From Geobacter sp. (lineage in GTDB: Bacteria; Desulfobacterota; Desulfuromonadia; Geobacterales; Geobacteraceae): a stretch of DNA of 64,000 nucleotides. Numbering within the stretch: position 1 is the stretch's first letter; the number at the start of each line of letters is the position of its first letter. Shown piece after piece: positions 52,805 through 62,262 of this stretch. The notes beneath the pieces were generated by a model, which saw only the letters and a list, made by a program, of their open reading frames with translations, was not told where the DNA came from and did no database searches. Both the position numbers and the translations under genes were made by a program. The stretch lies in the NCBI GenBank assembly GCA_003490025.1, contig DNJC01000055.1, positions 1 to 64,000 on the forward strand, given 5' to 3'.

Positions 52805-53473
52805 TCAGCTCCCCGTGGCGACCGAGGTGACGTCCGTCAGGCTCAATTTCAGCGAGCCGATGGAGAGGACCGGTATGGCGCCGGACATGTCGACTCCGTC
52901 GACCCTCCCCTTGACCAGCCCCGTCGCCGTGACGGCGTTGCCGCTGGCGTTCTTGGCGCTGACGCTGAAGGAGTAGGCCCCGGGAGACATCTGGTTGCCC
53001 GAGTTGTCCGTGCCGTCCCAACCGGCGCTCCCCGTCCCGGCGCTCTTCGCCCCGGCGGTGATGGCCTTCACCACGTTGCCGCTTGAGTCCAGTACCGACA
53101 CGGTGACCTGGTCGGCCGCCTTGTCGAGGTTGAAGTTGATGGTTGCGGTACTTCCCGATTTCAGGTCGACCTGCGAGCCGGTCGCCTGCACCTCCTTGCC
53201 GATCAGGTTGACGGTGGCGAGGGTCGCGTTGTTGCTCCCCTGGTTCAGCAGGCTTTGCAGGTTGGTGTTGGTGTTGTAGGCCTGCTCGACCTGTGTCAGC
53301 TGGGCCAGTTGCCCGATGAACTCGGTACCGTCCGTGGGGTTCAGGGGGTCCTGGTTCTGCAGTTGGGTCACGAACAGCTTGAGGAAGTCGTCCTTGTTCA
53401 TCCCGGTGGACTGCTTCATCTGCGCTTCGGCTGCCGCCGAACCCGCGGTTCCCGATGATACTGATGTGATCAT
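52805..53473 (-). CDS. flgD: Flagellar hook capping protein FlgD
   Basis: 222 residues. The N-terminal FlgD motif GMNKDDFLKLFVTQLQNQDP and LNPTDGTEFIGQLAQLTQVEQ are clear, followed by the Tudor-like and fibronectin-like half with FNLDKAADQVTVSVLDSSGN. It caps the growing hook during FlgE polymerisation. AAAGGAGG lies before the ATG, 18 bases from fliK. Confidence 0.95.
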   Translation of the reverse strand: MITSVSSGTAGSAAAEAQMKQSTGMNKDDFLKLFVTQLQNQDPLNPTDGTEFIGQLAQLTQVEQAYNTNTNLQSLLNQGSNNATLATVNLIGKEVQATGSQVDLKSGSTATINFNLDKAADQVTVSVLDSSGNVVKAITAGAKSAGTGSAGWDGTDNSGNQMSPGAYSFSVSAKNASGNAVTATGLVKGRVDGVDMSGAIPVLSIGSLKLSLTDVTSVATGS

Positions 53474-53491
53474 CTCGTTTGCCTCCTTTGG

Positions 53492-55795
53492 TTAGAATCG
53501 CACGTCGAGCAGGTTATTGACTTCTGCCGTCACGTAATTGACCCGCGCCGGCTCCTGGTCGTCGTATCCCCCTCCCCGTGCGAATCTTTGCAGAGACTGC
53601 CGCCTCTGGTTCTCCCTCTCCTCGTGGAGCGGTCCGTTGAACCCCCCGCCGCCGGTGGAGACGTTGAAACCTTCCATGGTGAAGTTCTTCCCGGAAAGGG
53701 TCTCCTTCAGGGAGTCGAGGTTGCTCATCAGCAGGTCCTTGACCATGCTGTTGTCGGCCTGGACCTCGACCTTGAGCCGGTTGTCCTCCATCCGGACCTG
53801 GATCTTCAGCTCGCCGAGTTCCCCGGGGTTGAGCCTGATGCTCATCTCGCCGTTCCCCTTGCCGTCGTAGGTGATCACCCCTGACCGGACCTGCGCCAGG
53901 ACGTTCTCGTGCAGCGCGCTGCGGGGAGGAGTCTCCCTGCTGTCGGGGCGTGCCGTCTCGGCAGTGGTGCTTTCCGGTCGCCCTGCGGCTATCCCCGAAA
54001 GCGTTCCCTGTTGCTGCTCCTGGAATTTCTGCTCTGGGTTTCGCTCGTGGCCTTGAGCGCCGGTGTCGTGCCCGCCCCCCTTTTCCGGGGCAAACGCTGC
54101 CGTGACGGTCGAGGCGTTCCCTGCCTGCGTCACTTCCCGGGGAGCGGTCTGTGCAGCAGCTTGCTCCCTTGGCAGCTCCGTTTGCCTGCCCTGGACCGCG
54201 TGAAGCAACTCACCCGGCCGCACTCCCTTTCGTTCCTGCGCTCTTTCTCCCGCCGCTACCGTCTCCGGCATTGCGGGCTGCGTGGACGAAGCCGGTTCCG
54301 CCGGCGCGGTCTTTTTCTCCGCGACGGGGGTCTGCGTCCTTTCCGCCGTGGCCGGTTCTGCCTCGTTTTTTGCCTTGCCCGGTTCCTGCCGCACCTGGAG
54401 CCGCGCCCATTCTGTAGCGCCGTTGCCGGTGGAAAGCTCCGTTTCCGCCCCCTGCACTCCCGCCGATACGGGCGCTTCGGTTGGCAACGGTTCCAGCATC
54501 GGTTCAGGTTTGACGGCCTCCGCGGTTCCAGCGACTGCCGCATCCGCGGCAACCTTTTCCGCGCGAACCGACTGCAACTGCGGGTACGCCCGACGAACCA
54601 CCTGGACCGGCACGAAACCCTCGGACTTCTCGGACTTCTCGGACTTGTCGGACTTGTCGGACTTGTCGGACTTGTCGGACTTGGCGCTCCGCGCCGTTGC
54701 CGAGGCTGCGTCCACCTGCTCCACACCCTCATGCTGCCGGGGCGTTGTTTCCACTGCTTCCCTTGGCGCGACTTCCCCTGCCATCGCACCCTTGGCAGGC
54801 ATCGCCTGCTCCCGGGATGGCATCGCCGGCGCCTTACCTTCTGGTTGCGCCTCCGTCACCTCCTGTGCCGGCATCTGCTGCGACTTGCCACCCTGCAACG
54901 CCGTGAGGCGTGCAAGGGCCTCTGCCCCAGCCCCCTCCGCTGGCGTCCCGCTTCGCTTCTCGACGTTCGCCTGCACCGCCGCTGCGGCAACCGCAACTCC
55001 ACGGCGTTCATGCCCCCCCTCTACTGCTGCCGCCTCACGGGGGGGTCCTGCCGTCACCATGGCGCCCCCGGCCGCTGCCATCACGGCAGTGTCGTTGGCC
55101 GTAGCCACCTGCGACGCCTCTCCCCCGCTCTTCTCCACGGAGCCGGAAACAACTTCCTCCTCCGGGAGTACGGTCGGGTCCACCTTGACCGCCTTTGTCG
55201 CTGCACCACCTTTCGCCGGCTGCAGGACCGGATCCCCCTGCTCTTCCCGCACCGCCGGCTCTACCGGCATTTCGGCCCGCAGCTCCTGCCATGCCTCGAC
55301 CTGCTGCAACCTCGCCACGGCGACCGGAGCCGCCTTGCTGGAAGGTATCGCGACCGCGACCGTCTCCGCCGCCTCGGCCGCCAAGCCCACGGTGGTTCCG
55401 GTTACCGCCTCTTCCCCTCCCATGGGCTTCGTTGCCTGCTCCGGCTCAGCCGGGACCTCCCCTCCTTGGGGCGTTGCCCGCTTCGGCTCGGCCGGGACCT
55501 CCCCTCCCTGGGGCATTGCCTGCTCCGGCTCGGCCGGTGCCTCCCCCTGCGGGGCCGGCTGCGCCGTTTGCACGAGGGATAGCACCGAAGCCGCAGTGAA
55601 GAATGCGCCCTTCCCCTCTGACTCGGCTGCGACAGGCTTAGCCCCCGTCGCCTCCGGCTTTTGCTGCAAACCTTGCAGTTGCTGCTCGAAAGAACCGCTG
55701 CCGCCTGTCACGGCCGCGGGTGGTGTCGCCATACCCTGTGGCGTCGCCGCCGCGGGTATGGCATCTGGAATAAATGCTGCTATTGGAATCATCAT
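53492..55795 (-). CDS. fliK: Flagellar hook-length control protein FliK
   Basis: 767 residues. A very long, low-complexity Pro/Ala/Glu-rich N-terminal ruler region precedes the conserved C-terminal switch domain (EMSIRLNPGELGELKIQVRM and VQADNSMVKDLLMSNLDSLK). FliK measures the hook and triggers the FlhB substrate switch. At about twice the enteric length it contains degenerate repeats (GGEVPAEPKRATPQ-type and SDK-type). ATG 55795 has GGAGGTGAG upstream; the frame opening at 55915 lacks a site and overlaps the preceding gene. Confidence 0.92.
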   Translation of the reverse strand: MMIPIAAFIPDAIPAAATPQGMATPPAAVTGGSGSFEQQLQGLQQKPEATGAKPVAAESEGKGAFFTAASVLSLVQTAQPAPQGEAPAEPEQAMPQGGEVPAEPKRATPQGGEVPAEPEQATKPMGGEEAVTGTTVGLAAEAAETVAVAIPSSKAAPVAVARLQQVEAWQELRAEMPVEPAVREEQGDPVLQPAKGGAATKAVKVDPTVLPEEEVVSGSVEKSGGEASQVATANDTAVMAAAGGAMVTAGPPREAAAVEGGHERRGVAVAAAAVQANVEKRSGTPAEGAGAEALARLTALQGGKSQQMPAQEVTEAQPEGKAPAMPSREQAMPAKGAMAGEVAPREAVETTPRQHEGVEQVDAASATARSAKSDKSDKSDKSDKSEKSEKSEGFVPVQVVRRAYPQLQSVRAEKVAADAAVAGTAEAVKPEPMLEPLPTEAPVSAGVQGAETELSTGNGATEWARLQVRQEPGKAKNEAEPATAERTQTPVAEKKTAPAEPASSTQPAMPETVAAGERAQERKGVRPGELLHAVQGRQTELPREQAAAQTAPREVTQAGNASTVTAAFAPEKGGGHDTGAQGHERNPEQKFQEQQQGTLSGIAAGRPESTTAETARPDSRETPPRSALHENVLAQVRSGVITYDGKGNGEMSIRLNPGELGELKIQVRMEDNRLKVEVQADNSMVKDLLMSNLDSLKETLSGKNFTMEGFNVSTGGGGFNGPLHEERENQRRQSLQRFARGGGYDDQEPARVNYVTAEVNNLLDVRF
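54621..54683. repeat. Nine-base tandem array in fliK
   Basis: Seven consecutive units of TCGGACTTC/G encoding Lys-Ser-Asp/Glu triplets on the minus strand. Each unit is 9 bases, so copy-number change would keep the frame and add or remove three residues. Confidence 0.9.
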
Positions 55796-55884
55796 CGTTT
55801 TCTCACCTCCTCCTTTTCCGACGTTGCGTGGCGCGTCGCGCCGCGCTTTTCCTAAACCGGCACCTGCCGGCTGAAAAAACTCTA

Positions 55885-56382
55885 TTACTTCCCGCCCAAG
55901 TTCAACCGGGTCCACTCAAGGACCCTCGGCTGGTTGATGAACGGGATCAGCTTGACGGCCGTCTTCTGGTCCATCTGGTTCAGCATCTCGATCACCATCT
56001 TGTCGTCCAGCTTGTTCAGCAGCGCTCCGGCCTGCTCCGCCTTCAGCCCCTTGTAGATCTTGATCATCTTCTTGTACCGCTCGTCGTCCTGCTTCTTCTT
56101 GGCGGCAAGCGACGCCTCGATCCCCTTCTTGGCCGCGTTCAGCTCTATGACCCGTGCGTCCAACTGGGCGGAAAGCCGGTTCAGCGCCTCCTCCTTGGCC
56201 TTGAGCGCCGCCTCCTTTTCCGCCAGTTGCTGCCTCTTCAGCTCCAGCGCCGCCGCGTCGTTGGCCGGGACTCTCGCGCCACCCGGGTTCTCCGCGGCCA
56301 CGGCCGGGTCCCAGGGGCGAAGCGTCCCTGAGAGGTTGAAGGCAAGGAAAACAAGTGCCAGCGTCAGGATCATCCGCCTCAC
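55885..56382 (-). CDS. MotE-like flagellar periplasmic protein
   Basis: 165 residues. A signal or membrane anchor (MILTLALVFLAFNL) is followed by a coiled coil (about 45-100) and a C-terminal MgtE-N-like domain (LKAEQAGALLNKLDDKMVIEMLNQMDQKTAVKLI). This matches the MotE family, a chaperone-like partner for stator or MotC-type components in some bacteria. The start is GTG overlapping the fliJ stop. It lies between fliJ and fliK, as in other Geobacterales. Confidence 0.75.
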   Translation of the reverse strand: MRRMILTLALVFLAFNLSGTLRPWDPAVAAENPGGARVPANDAAALELKRQQLAEKEAALKAKEEALNRLSAQLDARVIELNAAKKGIEASLAAKKKQDDERYKKMIKIYKGLKAEQAGALLNKLDDKMVIEMLNQMDQKTAVKLIPFINQPRVLEWTRLNLGGK

Positions 56383-56819
56383 TTCTGTCCCCTCCCCTGG
56401 GTCGCTATCTCGTCAAGGAAGGCCCGCTCCTTGGAAAGCTGCTCCAGCCTCAGGTCCCGCATCTTCTTCTCCTTGAAGATCTCCAGCGCCTTCTTCTCCT
56501 TGGCGGCCACCAGGAGCGCCTCTCGCTTCTCCTGCACCGCCTTCTCCAGCCCCACCAGGGAGTCGCGCAGCTGCTGGATCTCGTGCGTCTTTCTCCTGGT
56601 GAAGTCGCCGTAGAGCTGCAGGTCCTTCGCCTCGATGCCGCGGATCTGGCGCTGGGCGCATTCCTGCTCCAGCTGCTCCATCTGCGCCTTCTCGCTCTTC
56701 AGCCGGTCCCGGGCGGTTTCGTGCTGCTGCTTCGCCGCCGCCAGCTCCAGCTGGTGCATCTTCTCCACTTCCTTGCGGAACTTCAGCACCTGTTCGAGCC
56801 TGAATTCATGTCCTGCCAT
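56379..56819 (-). CDS. fliJ: Flagellar export chaperone FliJ
   Basis: 146 residues, almost entirely an antiparallel coiled coil, beginning FRLEQVLKFRKEVEKMHQLE. FliJ sits in the FliI ATPase ring and couples it to export. ATG 56819 is used because it opens the family N-terminus MAGHEFRLEQ; the frame extends upstream only to a weak start. Confidence 0.88.
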   Translation of the reverse strand: MAGHEFRLEQVLKFRKEVEKMHQLELAAAKQQHETARDRLKSEKAQMEQLEQECAQRQIRGIEAKDLQLYGDFTRRKTHEIQQLRDSLVGLEKAVQEKREALLVAAKEKKALEIFKEKKMRDLRLEQLSKERAFLDEIATQGRGQK

Positions 56820-56874
56820 GGCACACCGCCTTCCCACCTTCGCCAAAGGCTACGGCGGGTGAATTTTTCCTTTT

Positions 56875-58179
56875 TTATTCGAAGATCCTCGCGAGGGCCG
56901 CTATCGACTCCTCGTAGTTCACCTCGTCCCCCACGTCCTGCTTCAGGTAGGCTATCATCTGCTCCATCTTCGCGACGGCGTAGTCGATCTTCGGGTTGCT
57001 CCCGGCCTTGTACGCGCCGATGTTGATCATGTCCTCCGCCTGGCGGTAGGTGGCCAGCATCTCCTTGAAGTCCCCGGCGAGCTGCCGGTGCTCCCTGGTC
57101 GTCACGTCGGACATGACGCGGCTCGCGCTGTTCAAGAGGTCGATCGGGGGGTATATGTTGCGCGCCGCGAGTTCCCGCGTCAGGACGATGTGCCCGTCCA
57201 GGATGCTCCGCATCGCGTCGGAAATCGGCTCGTTGAAGTCGTCCCCCTCGACCAGGACCGTGTACAACCCGGTGATGCTCCCTCCCTGGAAGTTCCCCGT
57301 CCGCTCCAGAAGCCGCGGCAGGGCGGCGAAGACCGAAGGCGTGTAACCCTTCGTGGTCGGCGGTTCCCCGATGGCCAGCCCCACCTCGCGCATCGCCATG
57401 GCGAAGCGGGTGGCGGAGTCCATCATGAGGAGCACCTTCTTCCCCTGCGCCTGGAAGTACTCCGCTATGGTGGTCGCTATGTACGCCCCCCTCATCCTCA
57501 CCAGGGGGGGCTGGTCGCTGGTCGCCACGACCACCACGGACTTCCTCAATCCCTCCGCCTGCAGGTCCTTCTCGATGAACTCCCGCAGTTCGCGGCCCCG
57601 CTCGCCGATCAGGGCGATCACGTTGACGTCCGCCTCGGTGTAGCGGGCGATCATGCCGAGGAGCGTCGACTTGCCGACGCCGGAGCCGGCCATGATGCCG
57701 ACCCTCTGCCCCTCGCCGCAGGTAAGGAGCCCGTTTATGGCGCGTATCCCCAGGTTCAGCGGCTTCCTGATCGGGCGCCTCTTCATCGGGTTGACCGGGA
57801 GCGCGTAGATCGGGTACTCGTCGGCCACCTCTATCGGCCCCTTGTCGTCTATCGGGTTGCCCAGCCCGTCGATCACCCGTCCCAGGAGCGCCGGCCCCAC
57901 CCCGAGGGAGGCCTTCTCGCGCCGGACCGAGATCACCGAGCCGAGCCCCACACCCCTCAGTTCGCCCAGCGGCATCAGGAGCGTCTTGTTGTCCCTGAAG
58001 CCGACCACCTCGGCGGGGATCGGCGGGTATCCCTCGGACTGCACCTCGCAGACGCTCCCCACGGCGGTCTCGGGGCAGAAGCCCTCGATGACGAGCCCCA
58101 CCACCTGGGTCACCTTACCGTTGAAGCGGACCGTCCGGGCCCCCTCCACCACCGGCATGTAGCGCGCGAGGTCAATCAC
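56875..58179 (-). CDS. fliI: Flagellar export ATPase FliI
   Basis: 434 residues, F1-beta-like. Walker A is GIMAGSGVGKSTLLGMIARY near residue 160, Walker B is VLLMMDSATRFAMAMREVGL, and the family motif GEPPTTKGYTPSVFA follows. It energises and unfolds export substrates. GTG 58179 is chosen because AGGAGG lies five bases upstream; it overlaps the fliH end by 8 bases. A GTG at 58200 is in frame but has no site. Confidence 0.95.
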   Translation of the reverse strand: MIDLARYMPVVEGARTVRFNGKVTQVVGLVIEGFCPETAVGSVCEVQSEGYPPIPAEVVGFRDNKTLLMPLGELRGVGLGSVISVRREKASLGVGPALLGRVIDGLGNPIDDKGPIEVADEYPIYALPVNPMKRRPIRKPLNLGIRAINGLLTCGEGQRVGIMAGSGVGKSTLLGMIARYTEADVNVIALIGERGRELREFIEKDLQAEGLRKSVVVVATSDQPPLVRMRGAYIATTIAEYFQAQGKKVLLMMDSATRFAMAMREVGLAIGEPPTTKGYTPSVFAALPRLLERTGNFQGGSITGLYTVLVEGDDFNEPISDAMRSILDGHIVLTRELAARNIYPPIDLLNSASRVMSDVTTREHRQLAGDFKEMLATYRQAEDMINIGAYKAGSNPKIDYAVAKMEQMIAYLKQDVGDEVNYEESIAALARIFE

Positions 58180-58873
58180 CCTGTTCCTCCTGGCGTGCAC
58201 TCCTCACCTCGGTGAGGCGCCGCAAGATCTCTTCCAGTTGCGCCTCCACCCCGGCGTCGATGTTGCCGCGTGCCGTCTCCACCACGCAGCCGGCCGGAGC
58301 TACGGCGGCATCCCCCTTCAGCGTGATCCTCCTCCGGTCGCCGGAGAGGGCCTGGAACTCTGGACGGAAGGCGACAGCCGCGTACTCCTCCGGGTTCAGC
58401 CTGACCAGGATCTCCCCCTCGTCCGCGGCAAGCGCCACCGCCCCCTGCACCAGCCCGGCCAGGATCCCCGGGTCGATGGAGAGTTCCCGCATCAGGACCT
58501 TCCCCGCTATCTGCACGGAGAGCCTCAACAGGTCCTCCTCCGCCTCGTGCATCAGCTGGGCCCGGAGCGACCCGGTGGCAAGGAGCGCCTGCGCCAGCGC
58601 CTCGCTCACCTTGGCCAGGTCCGCCTCCGCCTGCTGGCGCCCCTTCTTCACCCCGTCGGCGTGCGCCTGCTGGATCCTTCTCAGCGCCTCCTCCTCGGGG
58701 ATGCAGGGGGGAGGGGGAGGGGCCTCCTCCTCGACCTGCGGCGGCTCCTCGCCCCCGAGACGGACCGGGCGGAACGCCTCCTCGTCGCCGGACGGCTGGA
58801 GGTTCCCCAGGGGGCCGAGAGCGAAGAGGCGCTGCTCCAGTCCCCCCTTCCTGATGATCTTAAACGAGGACAT
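58172..58873 (-). CDS. fliH: Flagellar export regulator FliH
   Basis: 233 residues. A variable N-terminus with a proline run (about 68-75) is followed by a long helix (QAEADLAKVSEALAQALLAT) and the C-terminal V-type/F-type stator-like domain (LLRLSVQIAGKVLMRELSID). FliH holds FliI in the cytosol and delivers it to the C-ring. Its start lies inside the end of fliG (14-base overlap). Confidence 0.92.
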   Translation of the reverse strand: MSSFKIIRKGGLEQRLFALGPLGNLQPSGDEEAFRPVRLGGEEPPQVEEEAPPPPPCIPEEEALRRIQQAHADGVKKGRQQAEADLAKVSEALAQALLATGSLRAQLMHEAEEDLLRLSVQIAGKVLMRELSIDPGILAGLVQGAVALAADEGEILVRLNPEEYAAVAFRPEFQALSGDRRRITLKGDAAVAPAGCVVETARGNIDAGVEAQLEEILRRLTEVRSARQEEQGD

Positions 58874-59852
58874 CTTCCGCTCCGCGACCCGCGATGACCA
58901 CCTTCCCCTCTTCCTCCATCTTCCGGACGATCTTGATGATCTCGCTCTGCGCCTTCTCCACGTCGGAGAGGCGGACCGGCCCCATGACCTCCAGGTCCTC
59001 CTTGATCATCTCGGCGGCGCGGCTGGAGATGTTGCGGAAGATCTTGTCCTTCACCTCGTCCGTCGAGGTCTTCATGGCGAGCGTGAGGGTGTCGTTGGAG
59101 ACCTCCCTCATGATCGACTGGATGGCGCGGTCGTCGAGCTTGAAGATATCCTCGAAGGTGAACAGGTGCTTCCTGATCACCTCCGCCAGCGGCGGGTTCA
59201 TGGTGTCGAGCTTGTCGAGGATCTTCTTCTCGCGGCTGCGGTCCAGGTGCGCGAACATGTCCACCACCTTCTCGACGCCGCCGACCTTGAACCTCTGCAC
59301 CCCGCCCAGCGCGGTCAGCTCGACCCGGATCACCTCGTCGATCTCGGCAAGGATCTCCGGCGAGACCTGGTCCACCTCGGCGATCCGGATCACCACCTCG
59401 GCCTGCAGCTCCTGCGGCAAGAGGGCGATGATCTCGCTGGTCTGCTTGGGCTTGAGCTTGGCGAGGACGACGGCGATGGTCTGGGGGTGCTCCTGGGAAA
59501 AGAAGTTCGCGATGGTGCGCGGATCCATGGCGGAGAGGATGTCCGCCATGTCCCCTATGCCGGAGGTACGGATCTCCTGCAGCAGCGTCTCCGCCCTGAC
59601 CGGCCCGAGCGCCTTCTCGAGGATCTTCTTGACGAACTCCTCCCCCTGGGAGAAGAAGCCGGTCTCCGGGTTGGTGATGTCGGTGAACTCGGACACCACC
59701 TGCGAGATCTCCTCGCGCGGCACGTGCCCGAGCTTCGACATGCTCTGGCTGATCCTCTTGATGTCGCCGTCATCCATGTGCCCGAAGACCTTGGCGGTCG
59801 CCTCTGGGCCCAGGTACAAAAGGAGTATGGCGGCCTTCTCAGCTCCGGTCAT
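58860..59852 (-). CDS. fliG: Flagellar motor switch protein FliG
   Basis: 330 residues, normal length. The N-terminal FliF-binding domain starts MTGAEKAAILLLYLGPEATA. The armadillo-type middle has EHPQTIAVVLAKLKPKQTSE, and the C-terminal torque helix includes FEDIFKLDDRAIQSIMREVS with the charged residues that face MotA. It lies between fliF and fliH. Confidence 0.96.
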   Translation of the reverse strand: MTGAEKAAILLLYLGPEATAKVFGHMDDGDIKRISQSMSKLGHVPREEISQVVSEFTDITNPETGFFSQGEEFVKKILEKALGPVRAETLLQEIRTSGIGDMADILSAMDPRTIANFFSQEHPQTIAVVLAKLKPKQTSEIIALLPQELQAEVVIRIAEVDQVSPEILAEIDEVIRVELTALGGVQRFKVGGVEKVVDMFAHLDRSREKKILDKLDTMNPPLAEVIRKHLFTFEDIFKLDDRAIQSIMREVSNDTLTLAMKTSTDEVKDKIFRNISSRAAEMIKEDLEVMGPVRLSDVEKAQSEIIKIVRKMEEEGKVVIAGRGAEDVLV

Positions 59853-59880
59853 GCGGCACCTCTACAAACGGGACTCTCAT

Positions 59881-61461
59881 CTATTCCTTGCGCGTCAGCC
59901 AGTTCTGCAGGATCTGGGCAACCTGGTAGGGGTCCTGTTTCACCTTCTCGACCAGTTCGAGCTGGGTGATCCTCATCTTTTCGTGCTCGCGCTTTTGCAC
60001 CTCCAGCAACTGGGCCGTCTCCTGTTCGTCGTGTACCGGCAGGAAGGAGGAGGAAGAAACCGGCTTCTCGACCTTGAGCATCTTCAAAAGCGGGCGGATC
60101 ACGAACACGATCAGCGCCAGGAAGCCGAGGGCGATCAGCACGTTTTTAATAAGCGTCTGCACGATGGGGGCGTCCCACCAGCGGGCGGGTTCGCCCCCCG
60201 CCTCGGCTGTCTCCTGGAACGGGATGTTCGCCACCGTCACCTGGTCGCCGCGCTCCGTGTTGAAGCCGACCGCGCTCTTGACCAGCGCCTCGATCTTCTG
60301 CATCTCCTCGGGGCTCCTCGGCTGATACTTGGGAAGCGCGTTCGGCTTCGCCCCCGGCGAGAGTTCGTACTTGCCGTCCACGAGGATCGCCACCGAGACC
60401 TTGGAGAGCGCCCCGACCGGTTCGATGGTGCGGGCCGTCGAGCGGCTCACCTCGTAGTTCAGCGTCTCGTCCGTCTTGGACCCGCCCCCGCTCTGCCCCG
60501 CCCCCCCCGGCGCGGCGCTCCGCCCGAGATTGGTCTGCACGCCCGGCACGCCGACAGCGGTGCTTGTGACACCCCCCTTCTCCTCGCTCCGCTGCTCGCT
60601 CCTCACCGCGGCGGCCTCGGGGTCGTAGCGCTCCTCGTACTTCTCGACCTGCTTGAAATCGAAGCTGGCCGAGACCCGGGCCACCGATCTCCCCTGCCCC
60701 ACCACGCGGTCCAGGAGTGTCTGCAGCTTCTCCTCCTGGGTCTTCTCGAAATTGCGCTGGGTCTCCTGCCGGGCCCCGGTCAACTTGCTGGTCGCGTCGG
60801 CGGGGGAGTTGGCGGAGAGGACCTTGCCGCGGCTGTCGAGGATCGTGACATGCTCCGGGTCCATCCCTTCGATGGAGGAGGCGACCAGGTGCACGACACC
60901 CTGCACCTCGGCCTCCCGGAGCAAACGGTTCGATTTCATCTTCAGCACCACGGAGGCGGTGGCCGGTTTCTCGGCTTCCTTGAAGAGGGTCTGCTCGGGG
61001 AGGGCCAGGTGCACCCGGGCCGATTCGACCCCGGCGATCTGGGAGATGGTACGGGAGAGTTCCCCCTGCAGCGCCCGCTGGTAGTTCAGTTTCTGCACGA
61101 ACTCGGTCATGCCGAAGTTCTTGCGGTCGAATATCTCGAAACCGACCCCTCCCCCCTGGGGAAGCCCCTCGCTCGCCAGCGAGAGCCTCAGGTCGTACAC
61201 CTTGTCGGAGGGGACCAGCACCGCCTTGCCGTCCGGGGAGATCTGGTACGGGATCTTCTGCTCTTTCAATTTTTTGACTATCTCGCCGGCGTCTTCCTGG
61301 GTCAGGTTGGCGAACAGCGGACGGAAATCCGTCTTGTTCGCCACCGTGATCAGCGCGCTGAAGGCGAGAAGGGAGGCGAGCGCCACCCCGGCCACCACGA
61401 GCCGCTTGCCGGCGGAAAGGGCGAGAAAAGGTTCCAGCAGTTTTTTTAAGCCTTCAGGCAT
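59881..61461 (-). CDS. fliF: Flagellar MS-ring protein FliF
   Basis: 526 residues. Membrane helix 1 (RLVVAGVALASLLAFSALIT) lies at about 18-37. The ring-building motifs begin EDAGEIVKKLKEQKIPYQIS and LRLSLASEGLPQGGGVGFEI, and the second helix (LIKNVLIALGFLALIVFVI) is near residue 430. The C-terminal tail binds FliG. The first assembly step of the basal body. A short ATG leader (GGGGATCC) precedes it. Confidence 0.95.
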   Translation of the reverse strand: MPEGLKKLLEPFLALSAGKRLVVAGVALASLLAFSALITVANKTDFRPLFANLTQEDAGEIVKKLKEQKIPYQISPDGKAVLVPSDKVYDLRLSLASEGLPQGGGVGFEIFDRKNFGMTEFVQKLNYQRALQGELSRTISQIAGVESARVHLALPEQTLFKEAEKPATASVVLKMKSNRLLREAEVQGVVHLVASSIEGMDPEHVTILDSRGKVLSANSPADATSKLTGARQETQRNFEKTQEEKLQTLLDRVVGQGRSVARVSASFDFKQVEKYEERYDPEAAAVRSEQRSEEKGGVTSTAVGVPGVQTNLGRSAAPGGAGQSGGGSKTDETLNYEVSRSTARTIEPVGALSKVSVAILVDGKYELSPGAKPNALPKYQPRSPEEMQKIEALVKSAVGFNTERGDQVTVANIPFQETAEAGGEPARWWDAPIVQTLIKNVLIALGFLALIVFVIRPLLKMLKVEKPVSSSSFLPVHDEQETAQLLEVQKREHEKMRITQLELVEKVKQDPYQVAQILQNWLTRKE

Positions 61462-61509
61462 TGGATCCCCGTTAAAAAGTCCTTCTTGACCTCAACCTCA
61501 ATCTGTCTT

Positions 61510-61815
61510 CTATACCGGCATCCTCATGATCTCCTGGTACGCCTCGAGCGCCTTGTTCCTCACCTGGGTCAGCATCTGGAACGAGATGCTCGCCTTCTCC
61601 ACCGCGAGCATCACCTCGTGCAGCCCCTTGCTCTCGCCCGTCGCCAGCGACTGGATCGACTGGTCCGCCTTCCCCTGCAGGTCGTTCACCTTCCCGACCA
61701 TCTCCTCCATGAGCTTGCCGAAGCCGAGCGTCGGGTTGGACCCGGCCCCTCCCCCCTGCTGAGCCGGGAACGCCTGGGACAGGCCGCTGAGTTTTGTTAT
61801 GGCTGATATTTCCAT
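61510..61815 (-). CDS. fliE: Flagellar hook-basal body protein FliE
   Basis: 101 residues. It ends with the typical KASISFQMLTQVRNKALEAYQEIMRMPV helix region and has FGKLMEEMVGKVNDLQGKAD in the middle. FliE links the MS ring to the proximal rod. GGGAGGT precedes its ATG, and flgC lies 18 bases upstream. Confidence 0.94.
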   Translation of the reverse strand: MEISAITKLSGLSQAFPAQQGGGAGSNPTLGFGKLMEEMVGKVNDLQGKADQSIQSLATGESKGLHEVMLAVEKASISFQMLTQVRNKALEAYQEIMRMPV

Positions 61816-61833
61816 CGATTACCTCCCGTTATC

Positions 61834-62262
61834 CTATCGAAGCAGCTCCAGCGTCTTCAACGCCATGCTCTTGGCGGCCTGGCTCGCAGTGACGTTGGCC
61901 TCGTAGCTCCGGCTCGCCGTGATCATGTCGGCCATCTCCTCCACAACGTTCACGTTCGGGTAGGCGACGTAGCCGTTGGCGTCGGCGTCCGGGTGGCTCG
62001 GCTCGTACTGCAGCCTGGGAGGGCGCTGATCCTCGTTGATCTGCGACACCTCTACCCTTCTCGCATCGGTCGCCTTGCCGAGCGCCGCCCCGAAGGAGCC
62101 GTTCGGGGTGGCGGTGAAGACGGCGTCCTTGCGCCGGTAGGGCCCCCCCTCCGCGGTCCTGGTGGAGTTCGCGTTGGCGAGGTTGCTGGAGATGAGGTTC
62201 ATCCTGGTCCGCTCCGCCGTGAGGGCGGAGGCGCTGATGTCCATCGAGGTGAAAAAGTCCAT
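61834..62262 (-). CDS. flgC: Flagellar proximal rod protein FlgC
   Basis: 142 residues. The rod signature ISASALTAERTRMNLISSNL and the C-terminal ADMITASRSYEANVTASQAA are both clear, with the PNVNVVEEM segment typical of FlgC. Its ATG shares one base with the flgB stop (TAATG). Confidence 0.96.
   Translation of the reverse strand: MDFFTSMDISASALTAERTRMNLISSNLANANSTRTAEGGPYRRKDAVFTATPNGSFGAALGKATDARRVEVSQINEDQRPPRLQYEPSHPDADANGYVAYPNVNVVEEMADMITASRSYEANVTASQAAKSMALKTLELLR

Noticed and set aside
54621..54683. CRISPR-like array
   Set aside because: Nine-base units without spacers inside a coding frame; a simple tandem repeat.
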